From Acinetobacter sp. Ver3 (GTDB taxonomy: Bacteria > Pseudomonadota > Gammaproteobacteria > Pseudomonadales > Moraxellaceae): DNA of 64,000 bases. Positions 1-7,484 of the stretch are shown one piece after another. The notes below the pieces were generated by a model. It was given only the letters and a program-made list of their open reading frames with translations, ran no database searches and had not been told where the DNA came from. Each line of letters opens with the position of its first letter. The stretch's first letter is position 1. The DNA is taken from the NCBI RefSeq assembly GCF_000632455.1, contig NZ_JFYL01000005.1, positions 1 through 64,000 on the forward strand, written 5' to 3'. The translations under genes and the position numbers were made by a program.

Positions 1-8
1 ACATTTTC

Positions 9-36
9 ATTTCGCATAACGCCTATTATGTTAAAT
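9..36 (+). other. XerC/XerD recombination site (pdif/dif-like), left
   Basis: XerC arm ATTTCGCATAA (9-19), 6-nt spacer CGCCTA (20-25), XerD arm TTATGTTAAAT (26-36). The XerD arm is identical to that of the E. coli dif site and the XerC arm matches Acinetobacter pdif arms. It lies immediately downstream of the arsC stop codon. Its XerD arm differs at one base from that of the right-hand site. Confidence 0.92.
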
Positions 37-45
37 GAGGCGGAT

Positions 46-474
46 TTATTTAATCCGCTTACCATTTTTATCGATGATTATTTCACCATCTTCTTTAGTA
101 AAAGCACCTATTTGAGGTGCAGATAAAATATCTAAAACGAGTTCAGATGGTCTACAAAGTTTTACACCGATCTCAGTTACTACGAATGGACGATTAATCA
201 AAATTGGATACTCAAGCATAAAATTAATGAGCTGTTCATCTGTCCAGTGTGGCTGATCCAATTTATGAGTTTCAAAAGGTTCTACATTTTTACGAATAGC
301 TTCATGTACAGAAAGACCTGATTTTTCAATTAAATTAATCAGTTCTCTCTTGCTCGGAGGATTGAGAAGATACTCAATAATTTCAGGTTCCTCTCCGGTA
401 TTTCGAATTAAAGCCAGTGTATTTCTTGATGTTCCGCAAGCAGGGTTGTGATAGATCTTAACTTTTGATGACAT
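46..474 (-). CDS. arsC: Arsenate reductase ArsC (glutaredoxin-dependent)
   Basis: A 142-aa protein that reduces arsenate to arsenite with glutathione/glutaredoxin, giving the substrate for Acr3. The N-terminal motif NPACGTSRNT carries the catalytic Cys (about residue 13). RKNVEPFE, PILINRPFV and LCRPSE match the family's conserved arginines (R60/R94/R107 in the R773 enzyme). Length and near end-to-end similarity fit plasmid R773-type ArsC (141 aa). It is divergent from arsR across an 80-bp promoter region. An inverted repeat (40-46 with 52-58) spans its stop codon and could act as a weak terminator beside the left pdif site. Confidence 0.96.
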   Translation of the reverse strand: MSSKVKIYHNPACGTSRNTLALIRNTGEEPEIIEYLLNPPSKRELINLIEKSGLSVHEAIRKNVEPFETHKLDQPHWTDEQLINFMLEYPILINRPFVVTEIGVKLCRPSELVLDILSAPQIGAFTKEDGEIIIDKNGKRIK

Positions 475-515
475 TGGATTAACTCAAAGCTTAGTAATAT
501 TGCATTTATATATGG

Positions 516-541
516 ATATGCGTATATTCGCAATAGCATAT
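516..541. promoter_or_regulatory. Probable ArsR operator in the arsC/arsR divergent promoter
   Basis: ATATGC (516-521) and GCATAT (536-541) form an inverted repeat with an AT-rich centre in the 79-bp gap between arsC and arsR. The arsR ribosome-binding site GGAG follows at 545-548. ArsR-family repressors bind such AT-rich dyads next to their own start, and arsenite releases them. The position would control both arsC and the arsR-acr3-arsH transcript. The symmetry is seen; the binding is inferred. Confidence 0.6.
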
Positions 542-553
542 ATTGGAGTGTAG

Positions 554-871
554 ATGATGGATCAAGCAGATTTCTTTAAATGCCTATCTGACCCGACACG
601 TCTAGATATTTTAAAAATTATTTTAGCAAGACAAAATGTATGTGTTTGTGAAATCACAGAGATATTACAACTGAGCCAACCCAAAATTTCTCGTCACTTG
701 GCTTTACTCCGTAACCTCTCAATTTTGCTAGATGAGCGCAAGGGACAATGGGTGTATTACCGATTAAATCCTGATTTACCAGAATGGGTAAATGCAGTGC
801 TCAATGTCTTAAATGATGAAGTACTGAATAAACCTGCAAGCAACTTATCTATCTCTATGCAATGCGAGTAA
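554..871 (+). CDS. arsR: ArsR/SmtB-family arsenite-responsive repressor
   Basis: A 105-aa winged-helix repressor. The metalloid-binding motif NVCVCEI holds Cys30 and Cys32, equivalent to the ELCVCDL box of R773 ArsR, and Cys10 is a possible third ligand. The recognition helix region is [15 protein letters not shown], followed by a wing ending [11 protein letters not shown] at 554 and ATG at 557 both follow GGAG; either could be used. It heads the arsR-acr3-arsH operon (4-nt gap to acr3) and probably represses itself and arsC through the inverted repeat upstream. Confidence 0.95.
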   Translation: MMDQADFFKCLSDPTRLDILKIILARQNVCVCEITEILQLSQPKISRHLALLRNLSILLDERKGQWVYYRLNPDLPEWVNAVLNVLNDEVLNKPASNLSISMQCE

Positions 872-875
872 TTCA

Positions 876-1916
876 ATGTCCGGATCAAAGCTCTCATTCT
901 TAGATCGAAATCTAACGCTATGGATTTTTATTGCCATGGCATTAGGAGTAGGTATTGGTGTATTTTTTCCTCAAGCATCTGTGGTACTCGATCAATTAAG
1001 TATTAATTCAGTGAATATCCCTATCGCAATAGGGCTTATTTTGATGATGTATCCACCACTTGCCAAAGTAGACTATGCGACTTTGCCTAAAGTCTTTGAG
1101 GACAAGCGAACCCTTACATTATCTCTCGTTCAAAACTGGCTAATAGCACCTTGCTTAATGTTTGGTTTGGCAATCATTTTTTTACATGCCTATCCTGAAT
1201 ACATGACTGGCCTAATTCTCATAGGCTTAGCCCGATGTATTGCGATGGTCCTCGTCTGGAACGATCTGGCATGTGGGGATAATCAATATGTCGCTGCCTT
1301 AGTCGCGTTTAACAGTATCTTCCAGATCTTATTCTTTAGTACTTATGCCTGGTTATTCTTAACCTTCTTACCACCATTCTTTGGGGTAGAAGCACAAATC
1401 ATTAATGTGAGCTTTTGGACAATTACCCATGCTGTTCTTATTTATCTAGGTATTCCGTTCTTACTTGGGTGTTTAACCCGACTGATTTTGGTTAAAAAGA
1501 ATGGTTTGGCTTGGTATCAGGATAAATTTATCCCAAAGATTAGCCCAATCAGCCTTATTGCCCTTTTATTCACGATTGTAGCCATGTTCAGTCTTAAAGG
1601 TGGTGAAGTGATTAGCCTTCCTCTAGACGTGCTTAGAATCGCTATTCCTTTGACAATTTACTTTGTTGCGATGTTCTTCATCAGCTTCTTTATGAGTAAG
1701 TGGATGGGCAATGATTACCCTAAAACGACTGCTATTTCCTTTACTGCGGCAGGCAACAATTTTGAATTAGCACTGGCTGTAGCGATTGCCACTTTTGGAT
1801 TAGCTTCACCTGTAGCTTTCACAACCGTGATTGGTCCGCTTGTTGAAGTTCCTGTATTGATTGCTTTAGTGACAGTGTCGCTATGGCTTAGAAAAAAAGT
1901 GTTTAAAGAGGCATGA
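876..1916 (+). CDS. acr3: Acr3-family arsenite efflux permease
   Basis: A 346-aa inner-membrane carrier with about ten hydrophobic helices that exports arsenite using the proton-motive force. The signature [21 protein letters not shown] contains the conserved Cys of the Acr3 substrate site, and [13 protein letters not shown] near the C terminus holds the conserved Glu. Length and motifs separate it from the 12-helix ArsB family. It starts 4 nt after arsR and overlaps arsH by 4 nt (ATGA), so the three genes are one translationally coupled operon. Such genes are often named arsB in databases. Confidence 0.95.
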   Translation: MSGSKLSFLDRNLTLWIFIAMALGVGIGVFFPQASVVLDQLSINSVNIPIAIGLILMMYPPLAKVDYATLPKVFEDKRTLTLSLVQNWLIAPCLMFGLAIIFLHAYPEYMTGLILIGLARCIAMVLVWNDLACGDNQYVAALVAFNSIFQILFFSTYAWLFLTFLPPFFGVEAQIINVSFWTITHAVLIYLGIPFLLGCLTRLILVKKNGLAWYQDKFIPKISPISLIALLFTIVAMFSLKGGEVISLPLDVLRIAIPLTIYFVAMFFISFFMSKWMGNDYPKTTAISFTAAGNNFELALAVAIATFGLASPVAFTTVIGPLVEVPVLIALVTVSLWLRKKVFKEA

Positions 1917-2626
1917 GTCGAATGAACCTACCAAATATTGATCCTAGTCTTTTAGAAAAACCGACTTTAGAAAAAGTTCAGGCAAAGAACCTTAAACATC
2001 CACCAAGAATACTGCTTTTGTATGGCTCAAATCGTGATAGATCATATAGCCGTTTAGCTGTTCAGGAAGCTGGTCGAATTCTTGAATATTTTGGTGCGGA
2101 AGTGAAAATCTTCCATCCAAAAGGGCTACCCCTCCCTGAAGATGGTGATATGCAACATACAAAGGTTAAGGAACTCCATGAACTCTTAGCATGGTCAGAA
2201 GGCATGGTGTGGTGCTCTCCTGAGCGTCATGGCTCAATGAGTTCGATATTGAAAGCTCAAATTGATTGGATTCCATTAGCAGCGGGTGCAATCCGTGCAA
2301 CGCAAGGTAAAACCTTAGCTGTAATGCAAGTGTGTGGAGGTTCGCAATCCTTTAATGCTGTAAATCAATTACGTATTTTAGGGCGTTGGATGCGTATGAT
2401 CACGATACCAAATCAGTCCTCAGTCCCTAAAGCATTTCTAGAGTTTGAAGAGGATGGTCGTATGAAGCCTTCTTCTTATTACATGAGGATTGTCGATGTG
2501 ATGGAAGAACTTTATAAATTTACGCTTTTAACCAGGGGACAGTCCTCATATCTCACAGACCGTTACTCTGAACGTGTAGAAAGTGCAGAAGAGCTTTCAA
2601 AGCGTGTGAATCAAAAGAGTATCTAG
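1913..2626 (+). CDS. arsH: ArsH NADPH-dependent FMN reductase (organoarsenical resistance)
   Basis: A 237-aa flavodoxin-fold protein. [20 protein letters not shown] is the FMN phosphate-binding start of the ArsH family, [20 protein letters not shown] is its hallmark segment, and [16 protein letters not shown] is typical of ArsH. ArsH oxidises trivalent organoarsenicals to less toxic pentavalent forms and can act as a quinone/H2O2 reductase. It overlaps acr3 by 4 nt and is the last gene of the operon. The right pdif site begins 9 nt after its stop codon, so the module boundary is very tight. Confidence 0.95.
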   Translation: MSRMNLPNIDPSLLEKPTLEKVQAKNLKHPPRILLLYGSNRDRSYSRLAVQEAGRILEYFGAEVKIFHPKGLPLPEDGDMQHTKVKELHELLAWSEGMVWCSPERHGSMSSILKAQIDWIPLAAGAIRATQGKTLAVMQVCGGSQSFNAVNQLRILGRWMRMITIPNQSSVPKAFLEFEEDGRMKPSSYYMRIVDVMEELYKFTLLTRGQSSYLTDRYSERVESAEELSKRVNQKSI

Positions 2627-2635
2627 ATTTCCTAA

Positions 2636-2663
2636 AATTAACATAATACACCTTATGCGAAAT
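2636..2663 (-). other. XerC/XerD recombination site (pdif), right
   Basis: Read on the minus strand: XerC arm ATTTCGCATAA (2663-2653), spacer GGTGTA (2652-2647), XerD arm TTATGTTAATT (2646-2636). The XerC arm is identical to that of the left site. The GGTGTA spacer and TTATGTTAATT arm are those I recall as typical of Acinetobacter plasmid pdif sites. Its orientation is opposite to the left site. Confidence 0.93.
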
Positions 2664-2703
2664 GATTTTTTATTAAATACAAATCAATAACTTATATCAA
2701 TAT

Positions 2704-2736
2704 AAAAAACCCAGACCTATAGATCTGGGCTTTTTT
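2704..2736. terminator. Bidirectional terminator between arsH and pyrE
   Basis: CCCAGA (2710-2715) pairs with TCTGGG (2724-2729). It is flanked by A6 on the left and T6 on the right, so it can end transcripts from either side. It lies outside the pdif module, on the pyrE side, and is probably the native pyrE terminator. Confidence 0.85.
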
Positions 2737-2809
2737 ATAGATTCTTCAAGTTCCACGCTTATTTATTAAGCAATGTTTCACATTAATATTAAGTAGAACT
2801 TTATAAGAC

Positions 2810-3460
2810 TTAGATTCCGTACTTCACACGGTACGCTTCCATTTTCGCTAAAGCATCTTTGTCGCCTTTAGCATCTAAGTAATCCATTAAATCTTTCATT
2901 GTGATAAGCGCATGCACAGGAATTTCAAGCTCTTTTTGAACTTCTTGAATCGCAGACAATTCACCCTGACCTTTTTCTTGACGGTCAAGCGCAACCAATA
3001 CACCCGCTATTTGCGCGCCTGCATTTTTTAAAATGGTCACAACTTCACGAATGGCTGTACCCGCAGTGATTACATCATCAATGATCCATACCTTTTTACC
3101 TTCAACTGAAGCACCAACTAAAACCCCCCCCTCACCGTGATCTTTAACTTCTTTACGGTTGAAGCCCCAAGGTACACTTACACCGTGGTTTTGTGACAAT
3201 GCCACAGCCGTTGCAGCGACAAATGGAATACCTTTATACGCAGGGCCAAAAATCACTTCAACATTATCACATTCAGTTAATTTTGCTGCATAGCCAGAAG
3301 CCAAGCCAGTTAAGGCTTCACCGTCATTTAACAAACCGGCGTTGAAAAAATAAGGACTCACACGACCTGATTTTAAAGTAAACTCACCAAATTTAAGCAC
3401 ACCACGTGATAATGCCAGTTCGATAAAAGCTTGTGGATTAAATGCCGCTTGCGCTGTCAT
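2810..3460 (-). CDS. pyrE: Orotate phosphoribosyltransferase
   Basis: A 216-aa enzyme of pyrimidine synthesis that converts orotate and PRPP to [24 protein letters not shown] is the orotate-binding start of the family, and [16 protein letters not shown] is the PRPP-binding motif. I chose the ATG at 3460 over that at 3472 because GGAG lies 6 nt upstream of 3460; the earlier ATG would add four residues and overlaps the RBS. It is divergent from crc with only a short gap, the arrangement also known in Pseudomonas. Confidence 0.96.
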   Translation of the reverse strand: MTAQAAFNPQAFIELALSRGVLKFGEFTLKSGRVSPYFFNAGLLNDGEALTGLASGYAAKLTECDNVEVIFGPAYKGIPFVAATAVALSQNHGVSVPWGFNRKEVKDHGEGGVLVGASVEGKKVWIIDDVITAGTAIREVVTILKNAGAQIAGVLVALDRQEKGQGELSAIQEVQKELEIPVHALITMKDLMDYLDAKGDKDALAKMEAYRVKYGI

Positions 3461-3498
3461 GAGGTGCTCCATTTATTAAATTGAGGTTAAACTCGAGC

Positions 3499-4317
3499 AT
3501 GATACCAAAGAGTAGCTATCCTAGTGATCAAAAAATTTTACGTGTCGTATCAATCAACGTAAATGGTCTTCGTTCTGCAGAAAAAAAAGGAATTTTTGAC
3601 TGGATGGCAACTTCAGATGCCGATGTCATTTGCATGCAAGAATCCCGTATTACACACGAACAATGGACAGATAAATTTAAGCCCGAAGGTTGGTATACAC
3701 ACCTATTCCCAGCTGAGCGTCCTGGCTATGCTGGTACCGCAATCTATAGTCGTTTGCCGTTTATCTCAGTTACCGATGGTCTGGGTTTTGAATTGGCTGA
3801 TTCACAAGGTCGTTTTATCTCAGCAGAATTTGATCTAGGCTTAGAGAAAACAGCTCATATTTGCTCACTCTATTTACCATCAGGTTCTTCTGGTGAAGAA
3901 GCACAAGCCCGTAAAGATCACTTTCTAAATGAATACAAGCAAATCTTGAAACAATGGCGTGATGAAGGTAAATCTGTGATTGTTTGCGGTGACTACAATA
4001 TCGTACATAAACGCATTGATATTAAGAACTGGTCAGGCAATCAAAAAGCTTCAGGTTGTTTACCACATGAACGTGCATGGCTCGATCATATTTATGATGA
4101 TTTAGGCTATGTCGATACCTTCCGTGAAGTGCGTAAAGAAGCAGAACTTTATTCATGGTGGTCAAACCGAGGACAAGCCCGTGCCAAGAACGTGGGTTGG
4201 CGGATTGACTATCATGCTTGCTCACCAGATTGGAAAGATCGTACTGTGAATGCATGGGTATATAAAGAAACGTGGTTTAGCGATCATGCCCCTGTCATTA
4301 TCGATTATAAAATTTAG
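3499..4317 (+). CDS. crc: Crc, exonuclease III-like catabolite repression protein
   Basis: A 272-aa endonuclease/exonuclease/phosphatase-fold protein beside pyrE, the same context as Pseudomonas crc. With Hfq, Crc represses translation of catabolic mRNAs in Pseudomonas; in A. baylyi it is known to affect aromatic catabolism. Unlike Pseudomonas Crc, this protein keeps residues matching the ExoIII active site: INVNG, MQES (Glu about 48), SLYLPSG, GDYNIVH, WRIDYH and SDHAP. An in-frame TTG at 3481 exists, but ATG 3499 fits better as the start, preceded by GAGG at a long spacing. If the context were ignored it could be called an ExoIII/xthA-type nuclease. Confidence 0.85.
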   Translation: MIPKSSYPSDQKILRVVSINVNGLRSAEKKGIFDWMATSDADVICMQESRITHEQWTDKFKPEGWYTHLFPAERPGYAGTAIYSRLPFISVTDGLGFELADSQGRFISAEFDLGLEKTAHICSLYLPSGSSGEEAQARKDHFLNEYKQILKQWRDEGKSVIVCGDYNIVHKRIDIKNWSGNQKASGCLPHERAWLDHIYDDLGYVDTFREVRKEAELYSWWSNRGQARAKNVGWRIDYHACSPDWKDRTVNAWVYKETWFSDHAPVIIDYKI

Positions 4318-4352
4318 TGTCGTGCAAACTGAGTGAACAACTGTTTCCTAAA

Positions 4353-4371
4353 TGTACGCCAATTGCTCACA
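4353..4371. promoter_or_regulatory. Imperfect dyad upstream of the Rsm-like RNA (possible GacA/UvrY site)
   Basis: TGTACG (4353-4358) and CTCACA (4366-4371) form an imperfect inverted repeat with a 7-nt centre. It resembles the GacA/UvrY upstream activating sequence TGTAAG-N6-CTTACA, but the spacing is one base too long and two positions differ. Its place about 60-80 nt before the predicted RNA start is suggestive only. Confidence 0.3.
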
Positions 4372-4426
4372 AATCTTGTCGTGTTAACGTATTTTTATTC
4401 CGACTAATTCAGTGCATTATTGTCGC

Positions 4427-4570
4427 ACGGCACAGGGACATGTCAGGATGACAATAGGGATTGGAAGCCGTAGGATGAAAAGAAAATAAATTTCGGTTTA
4501 TTTTCCAAGGATGAAGACATTGGACGTTGAATTGAGACCCGCATGATCAGGATGATTTAATGCGGGTTTT
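4427..4570 (+). ncRNA. Candidate RsmX/Y/Z-like CsrA-sequestering small RNA
   Basis: An intergenic transcript candidate of about 140 nt between crc and the next gene. Eight GGA motifs lie at 4436, 4446, 4458, 4463, 4473, 4509, 4522 and 4550, and the heptamer AGGATGA occurs four times (4445, 4472, 4508, 4549). Several sit in loops: TGTC-AGGAT-GACA (4441-4452), CCAA...TTGG (4505-4523), and ATC-AGGAT-GAT inside the terminator loop. A 9-bp hairpin (4482-4490 with 4497-4505) separates the two halves. This is the layout of RsmY/RsmZ/CsrB RNAs that titrate CsrA. The 5' end is approximate; a weak -10 (CATTAT, 4415-4420) is the only promoter element I can suggest. Confidence 0.72.
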
Positions 4571-4574
4571 CTCT
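4538..4574 (+). terminator. Rho-independent terminator of the Rsm-like RNA
   Basis: CCCGCAT (4538-4544) pairs with ATGCGGG (4560-4566), followed by TTTTCTCT. The 15-nt loop itself contains AGGAT closed by ATC/GAT, a CsrA-type loop, as in the 3' hairpins of CsrB/Rsm RNAs. Confidence 0.88.
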
Positions 4575-4748
4575 ATTTAAAAGATCAATACAAATTTTAA
4601 GATAAGAAATTTTCCACCATTTTATTGATAACCACCATGAAGCCACACTGTAGATTTCAAACCTATTTAAAATATTCTGATCACATTTATGTTTTTGCGT
4701 AAATTTTGCTAAGCTCTAGACTGATCACAATGAATAAGACTGTTAGAG

Positions 4749-5099
4749 ATGATTAAAGTTTACGGCATTAAAAATTGCAACTCGATGAAAAAAGCATTCG
4801 ATTTACTCAATGAGTTGGGGCTTAGTTATGAGTTCCACGATTATAAGAAACAAGGTATTGATGCTGAAACAGTACAAAAATGGCTAAAGGATCTTGGTGC
4901 TGAACTTGTCCTCAATAAAAAGGGAACGACTTGGCGTAAATTGTCTGAGGAAGATCAACAAATTGCCCTTGCATCTGAACAGGGTTTGATTGAAGCACTG
5001 ACTACACATACGAGCCTTATTAAAAGACCAGTGATCACTACTGAATCAGGCTATGTAGTAGGTTTTGATGAGAATGCGATAAAAGCATTAAAGAAATAA
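4749..5099 (+). CDS. ArsC/Spx-family reductase-like protein (YffB type)
   Basis: A 116-aa thioredoxin-fold protein of the ArsC superfamily. It begins MIKVYGIKNCNSMKKAFDLL, so a single Cys (about residue 10) is followed by NSM rather than the GTSRN of true arsenate reductases. KRPVITT matches the family's Arg loop. Proteins of this type (YffB/Yfgd) are thought to act as glutathione-dependent thiol reductases; the substrate is unknown. It is a single gene with a strong terminator after it, and is unrelated to the ars module at the left end. Confidence 0.8.
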   Translation: MIKVYGIKNCNSMKKAFDLLNELGLSYEFHDYKKQGIDAETVQKWLKDLGAELVLNKKGTTWRKLSEEDQQIALASEQGLIEALTTHTSLIKRPVITTESGYVVGFDENAIKALKK

Positions 5100-5104
5100 G
5101 AAAT

Positions 5105-5135
5105 AAAAAAAGCCGAGCAACTACTCGGCTTTTTT
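5105..5135. terminator. Bidirectional terminator
   Basis: GCCGAG (5112-5117) pairs with CTCGGC (5124-5129), loop CAACTA, with A-run before and T-run after. It serves the ArsC-like gene on the left and the DUF2147 gene on the right. Confidence 0.92.
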
Positions 5136-5147
5136 ATGAATCTTAAA

Positions 5148-5585
5148 TTAGTTCACGCGTACCCAAGTTTGGTTACGACCAAGCGCTGATACGCCGATGA
5201 AACCACGAAGTTCGAGCTTTTGACCACCGTCTTTCAATGAACCCTTCAATTTGTAAGTTTTTCCAGATTGTGGGTCTAAGATTGAACCACCATCGTAATT
5301 CGTTCCACCTACATTTTTAAGACCCTTCACAATGGTTAAACCTTTTAAAGATTTCTTGTGATAGGGACCTTCACAGTTCGTACATGAATTTTCTTGACCC
5401 GGTGTGACAACACTCTGAATCGTTGCATTCAATGTTCCGTTTGGCTGTTCAGTGAATTTTACAAAAGCTTTAGCTTTTTTAGTTTTCTCATCAATCGTAT
5501 TCCACACGGTACCATTGAGTGGATCTGCAGCATTTGCAAATACTGCTGAAGCGAGTAATCCTAACGCTAGTGCAATTTTTTTCAT
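5148..5585 (-). CDS. DUF2147 family secreted protein
   Basis: A 145-aa precursor with signal peptide MKKIALALGLLASAVFANA and likely cleavage before ADPL. The mature part has the DUF2147 layout: LNGTVWNTID near the start, NCEGPYHKKSLKGL with a Cys pair (CTNC), YDGGSILDPQSGKTYKLKGSL, and the terminal RNQTWVRV. Function is unknown; the domain is widespread in Acinetobacter secreted proteins. The reading frame is open back to 5729, but ATG 5585 is chosen because the signal peptide starts exactly there. The upstream 48 codons would place the signal sequence internally. Confidence 0.85.
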   Translation of the reverse strand: MKKIALALGLLASAVFANAADPLNGTVWNTIDEKTKKAKAFVKFTEQPNGTLNATIQSVVTPGQENSCTNCEGPYHKKSLKGLTIVKGLKNVGGTNYDGGSILDPQSGKTYKLKGSLKDGGQKLELRGFIGVSALGRNQTWVRVN

Positions 5586-5728
5586 TGTTTTTTGTTTCCC
5601 TTGCTGAATTGACTTTAATATTATTAAAAATTGATAACATTTAAGCAATTTTTGAATGTGACTATTTAGTGTACCATTGTAATGCTGTGTGCTGATAATA
5701 AACATAATTTCATTAATATGGAAAAACA

Positions 5729-6643
5729 ATGAAGATCAATCCGGTTTTGAAACAATACATAACAGAGTCTTTTTTAAAAACGAGTCTTCGCTTTCCGAGT
5801 CGCTTTAATCTTCCCCCCACCGTACTTCGTGTTGCCTTAGAGCAGATGACGCGTGTTTTTCCACAGTCCAAAGATGTCAGTATTCGCAAACTAAGAATCG
5901 CAGGTATTCGTGCCGAAGAAATTTTGCCTCAACCTGAAACGACTCAGCTCATTTTTCACATTCATGGTGGCGCATTCTTTTTAGGATCGTTAAATACACA
6001 TCGCGCATTGATGACTGAAATGGCACTTCGGACTCAAATGCAAGTGCTACATATCGATTACCCTCTTTCACCTGAACAACGTTTCCCCGATCTCGGAGAA
6101 GCAATCTATGATGTGTACCAATTATTGGTAGAGCAAGGTGCTCAACCGAAAGATATTATTTTATCTGGCGATTCTTGTGGTGCCAATTTAGCACTTGCAC
6201 TGGCTTTACGTTTAAAAGAAGAAAATCCAAAACTTCTTCCAAGTGGCTTGATTTTAATGTCACCCTTTCTTGACTTAACTTTGACCAGTGAATCTCTACG
6301 CTACAATCAAAAGCATGATGCTTTATTGTCAATTGAAGCTTTAGAAGCAGGCATAAATCATTATGTTCCTAAAGGTGTAGATGTCTCAATTCCCGAAATT
6401 TCCCCAATTTTTGGAGATCTCAAAGGATTGCCACCGACATTGGTTCAGGTGGGTTCAAAAGAAATTTTGTTAGACGACTCTACGCGATTTGAAGAAAAGG
6501 CTAAAGCAGCTGGAGTAGATGTTGAGTTTAAGTTATACACCGGTATGTGGCATAACTTCCAAATGTTTAGCGCTTGGTTTGATGAAGCAAAGCAAGCTTT
6601 GACCGATATCGCAGAGTTTGCCCATCGTTTGGATAAAGACTGA
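5729..6643 (+). CDS. Alpha/beta hydrolase, HSL-type esterase/lipase
   Basis: A 304-aa cytoplasmic hydrolase of the hormone-sensitive-lipase-like family. The oxyanion motif is HIHGGAFFLGS, the nucleophile elbow GDSCGANLA (Ser-Cys in place of the common Ser-Ala), the acid region SKEILLDDS, and the catalytic His lies in MWHNFQMF. It probably cleaves short- or medium-chain acyl esters; the natural substrate cannot be told. It is divergent from the DUF2147 gene with about 140 bp between. Similar proteins are often annotated as acetyl esterases. Confidence 0.85.
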   Translation: MKINPVLKQYITESFLKTSLRFPSRFNLPPTVLRVALEQMTRVFPQSKDVSIRKLRIAGIRAEEILPQPETTQLIFHIHGGAFFLGSLNTHRALMTEMALRTQMQVLHIDYPLSPEQRFPDLGEAIYDVYQLLVEQGAQPKDIILSGDSCGANLALALALRLKEENPKLLPSGLILMSPFLDLTLTSESLRYNQKHDALLSIEALEAGINHYVPKGVDVSIPEISPIFGDLKGLPPTLVQVGSKEILLDDSTRFEEKAKAAGVDVEFKLYTGMWHNFQMFSAWFDEAKQALTDIAEFAHRLDKD

Positions 6644-6673
6644 TTGAATCAAAACTGAAGTAAACATAAAAAA

Positions 6674-6697
6674 GAGTAGCGTAAGCTACTCCTTTTT
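6674..6697. terminator. Bidirectional terminator
   Basis: GAGTAGC (6674-6680), loop GTAA, GCTACTC (6685-6691), then T6; A-run on the other side. It separates the convergent esterase and outer-membrane protein genes. Confidence 0.92.
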
Positions 6698-6704
6698 TAT
6701 TCAT

Positions 6705-7472
6705 TTAGAATAAGTATGAGACACCAAATCCACCATGATAACTTCGATCGGATCCACTTAGGTCTACACCGATGCTTGCATCTAACTGCGCACGATCATT
6801 CAAGGCATAGATTAAACCAGATGCCAGTCCATACTCTCGCTCTTGGCTTTCTTTCTTGGTAAATACTGCTTCAGAATAGCCCGATAAATTACCCACGATT
6901 TTATAGCCAATTGTCGGGACAGCAGTCACAGACCAATCACTATTTTGAGCTGAATAGAACATTCCTATTCCTGTCGTTACAGTATCGTTATATTGATACT
7001 CAACAGATGAGCCCAAGGTATAAATATCATCAACATAAGTAAAACGATCATTTCCTGTTGCGATTTTAGCTTGCGCCAAAATAGCCATTTTCAGTTGATC
7101 ATCTTGTAAGTCAACGTGATGCTTAATCCCAACAGAAACATCACCTAAACCATCATGGTCATCAGTTCGATTTTGGATTCGGGTCCGCTCCCACGCTGGG
7201 CCATCCCAACCCAATTGAAGCTCAGTATTCTTACTCAATCCCGTACGCAACAGGACATCAGCATTGAGTCGCAATGATTTATTTTTAAAACCATTTTCAG
7301 TACTTTCAACATACTGTGCAGTTGGAAGTCCCTGCTCCCATGCCAATTGACCTACGGGCGTAATGCCTGTGCTGAAACTCGTACCAGGTCGATCGAAGGC
7401 AAAATCTGCAGCCATCGCACTTACACTCGCAGTTGAGCAAAGTATCAAGCTCAGTTGTTTTAATTTTGTCAT
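6705..7472 (-). CDS. Outer-membrane beta-barrel, transporter-like (MetA-pathway phenol degradation type)
   Basis: A 255-aa protein with signal peptide MTKLKQLSLILCSTASVSAMA. Alternating hydrophobic strands follow, and the last residues end in Phe (GGFGVSYLF), the usual signal for BAM-dependent insertion. FDRPGTSFSTGITPVGQLAWEQ and GLGDVSVGIKHHV resemble the 'transporter/MetA-pathway of phenol degradation' family of small barrels. The substrate is unknown. It lies 12 nt downstream of the ankyrin gene on the same strand, so the two are probably co-transcribed. Confidence 0.75.
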   Translation of the reverse strand: MTKLKQLSLILCSTASVSAMAADFAFDRPGTSFSTGITPVGQLAWEQGLPTAQYVESTENGFKNKSLRLNADVLLRTGLSKNTELQLGWDGPAWERTRIQNRTDDHDGLGDVSVGIKHHVDLQDDQLKMAILAQAKIATGNDRFTYVDDIYTLGSSVEYQYNDTVTTGIGMFYSAQNSDWSVTAVPTIGYKIVGNLSGYSEAVFTKKESQEREYGLASGLIYALNDRAQLDASIGVDLSGSDRSYHGGFGVSYLF

Positions 7473-7484
7473 GGGGCACCCAAA

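Larger units (their letters stand above)
9..2663. mobile_element. pdif (XerC/XerD) module carrying arsenic resistance
   Basis: A segment of about 2.65 kb holding arsC, arsR, acr3 and arsH and nothing else. It is bounded by two 28-bp XerC/XerD recombination sites in opposite orientation, so the XerD arms face inward (C/D at left, D/C at right). This is the architecture known for 'dif modules' of Acinetobacter plasmids, where discrete gene sets are shuffled by host XerCD. Here the right boundary is followed by core genes (pyrE, crc), so the module appears to sit in the chromosome. The left flank lies outside the window. The site sequences and orientation are seen directly; mobility is inferred. 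Confidence 0.85.

Noticed and set aside
4427-4570. CrcZ-type Hfq/Crc sponge as an alternative reading of the RNA downstream of crc
   Set aside because: Only one A-rich ANAAYAA-like segment is present, whereas GGA motifs are numerous and in loops; a CsrA sponge is the better fit, though a mixed role is not excluded.
5586-5729. 48-residue N-terminal extension of the DUF2147 protein
   Set aside because: A good signal peptide starts at the internal ATG (5585), and the extension overlaps the divergent esterase promoter region.
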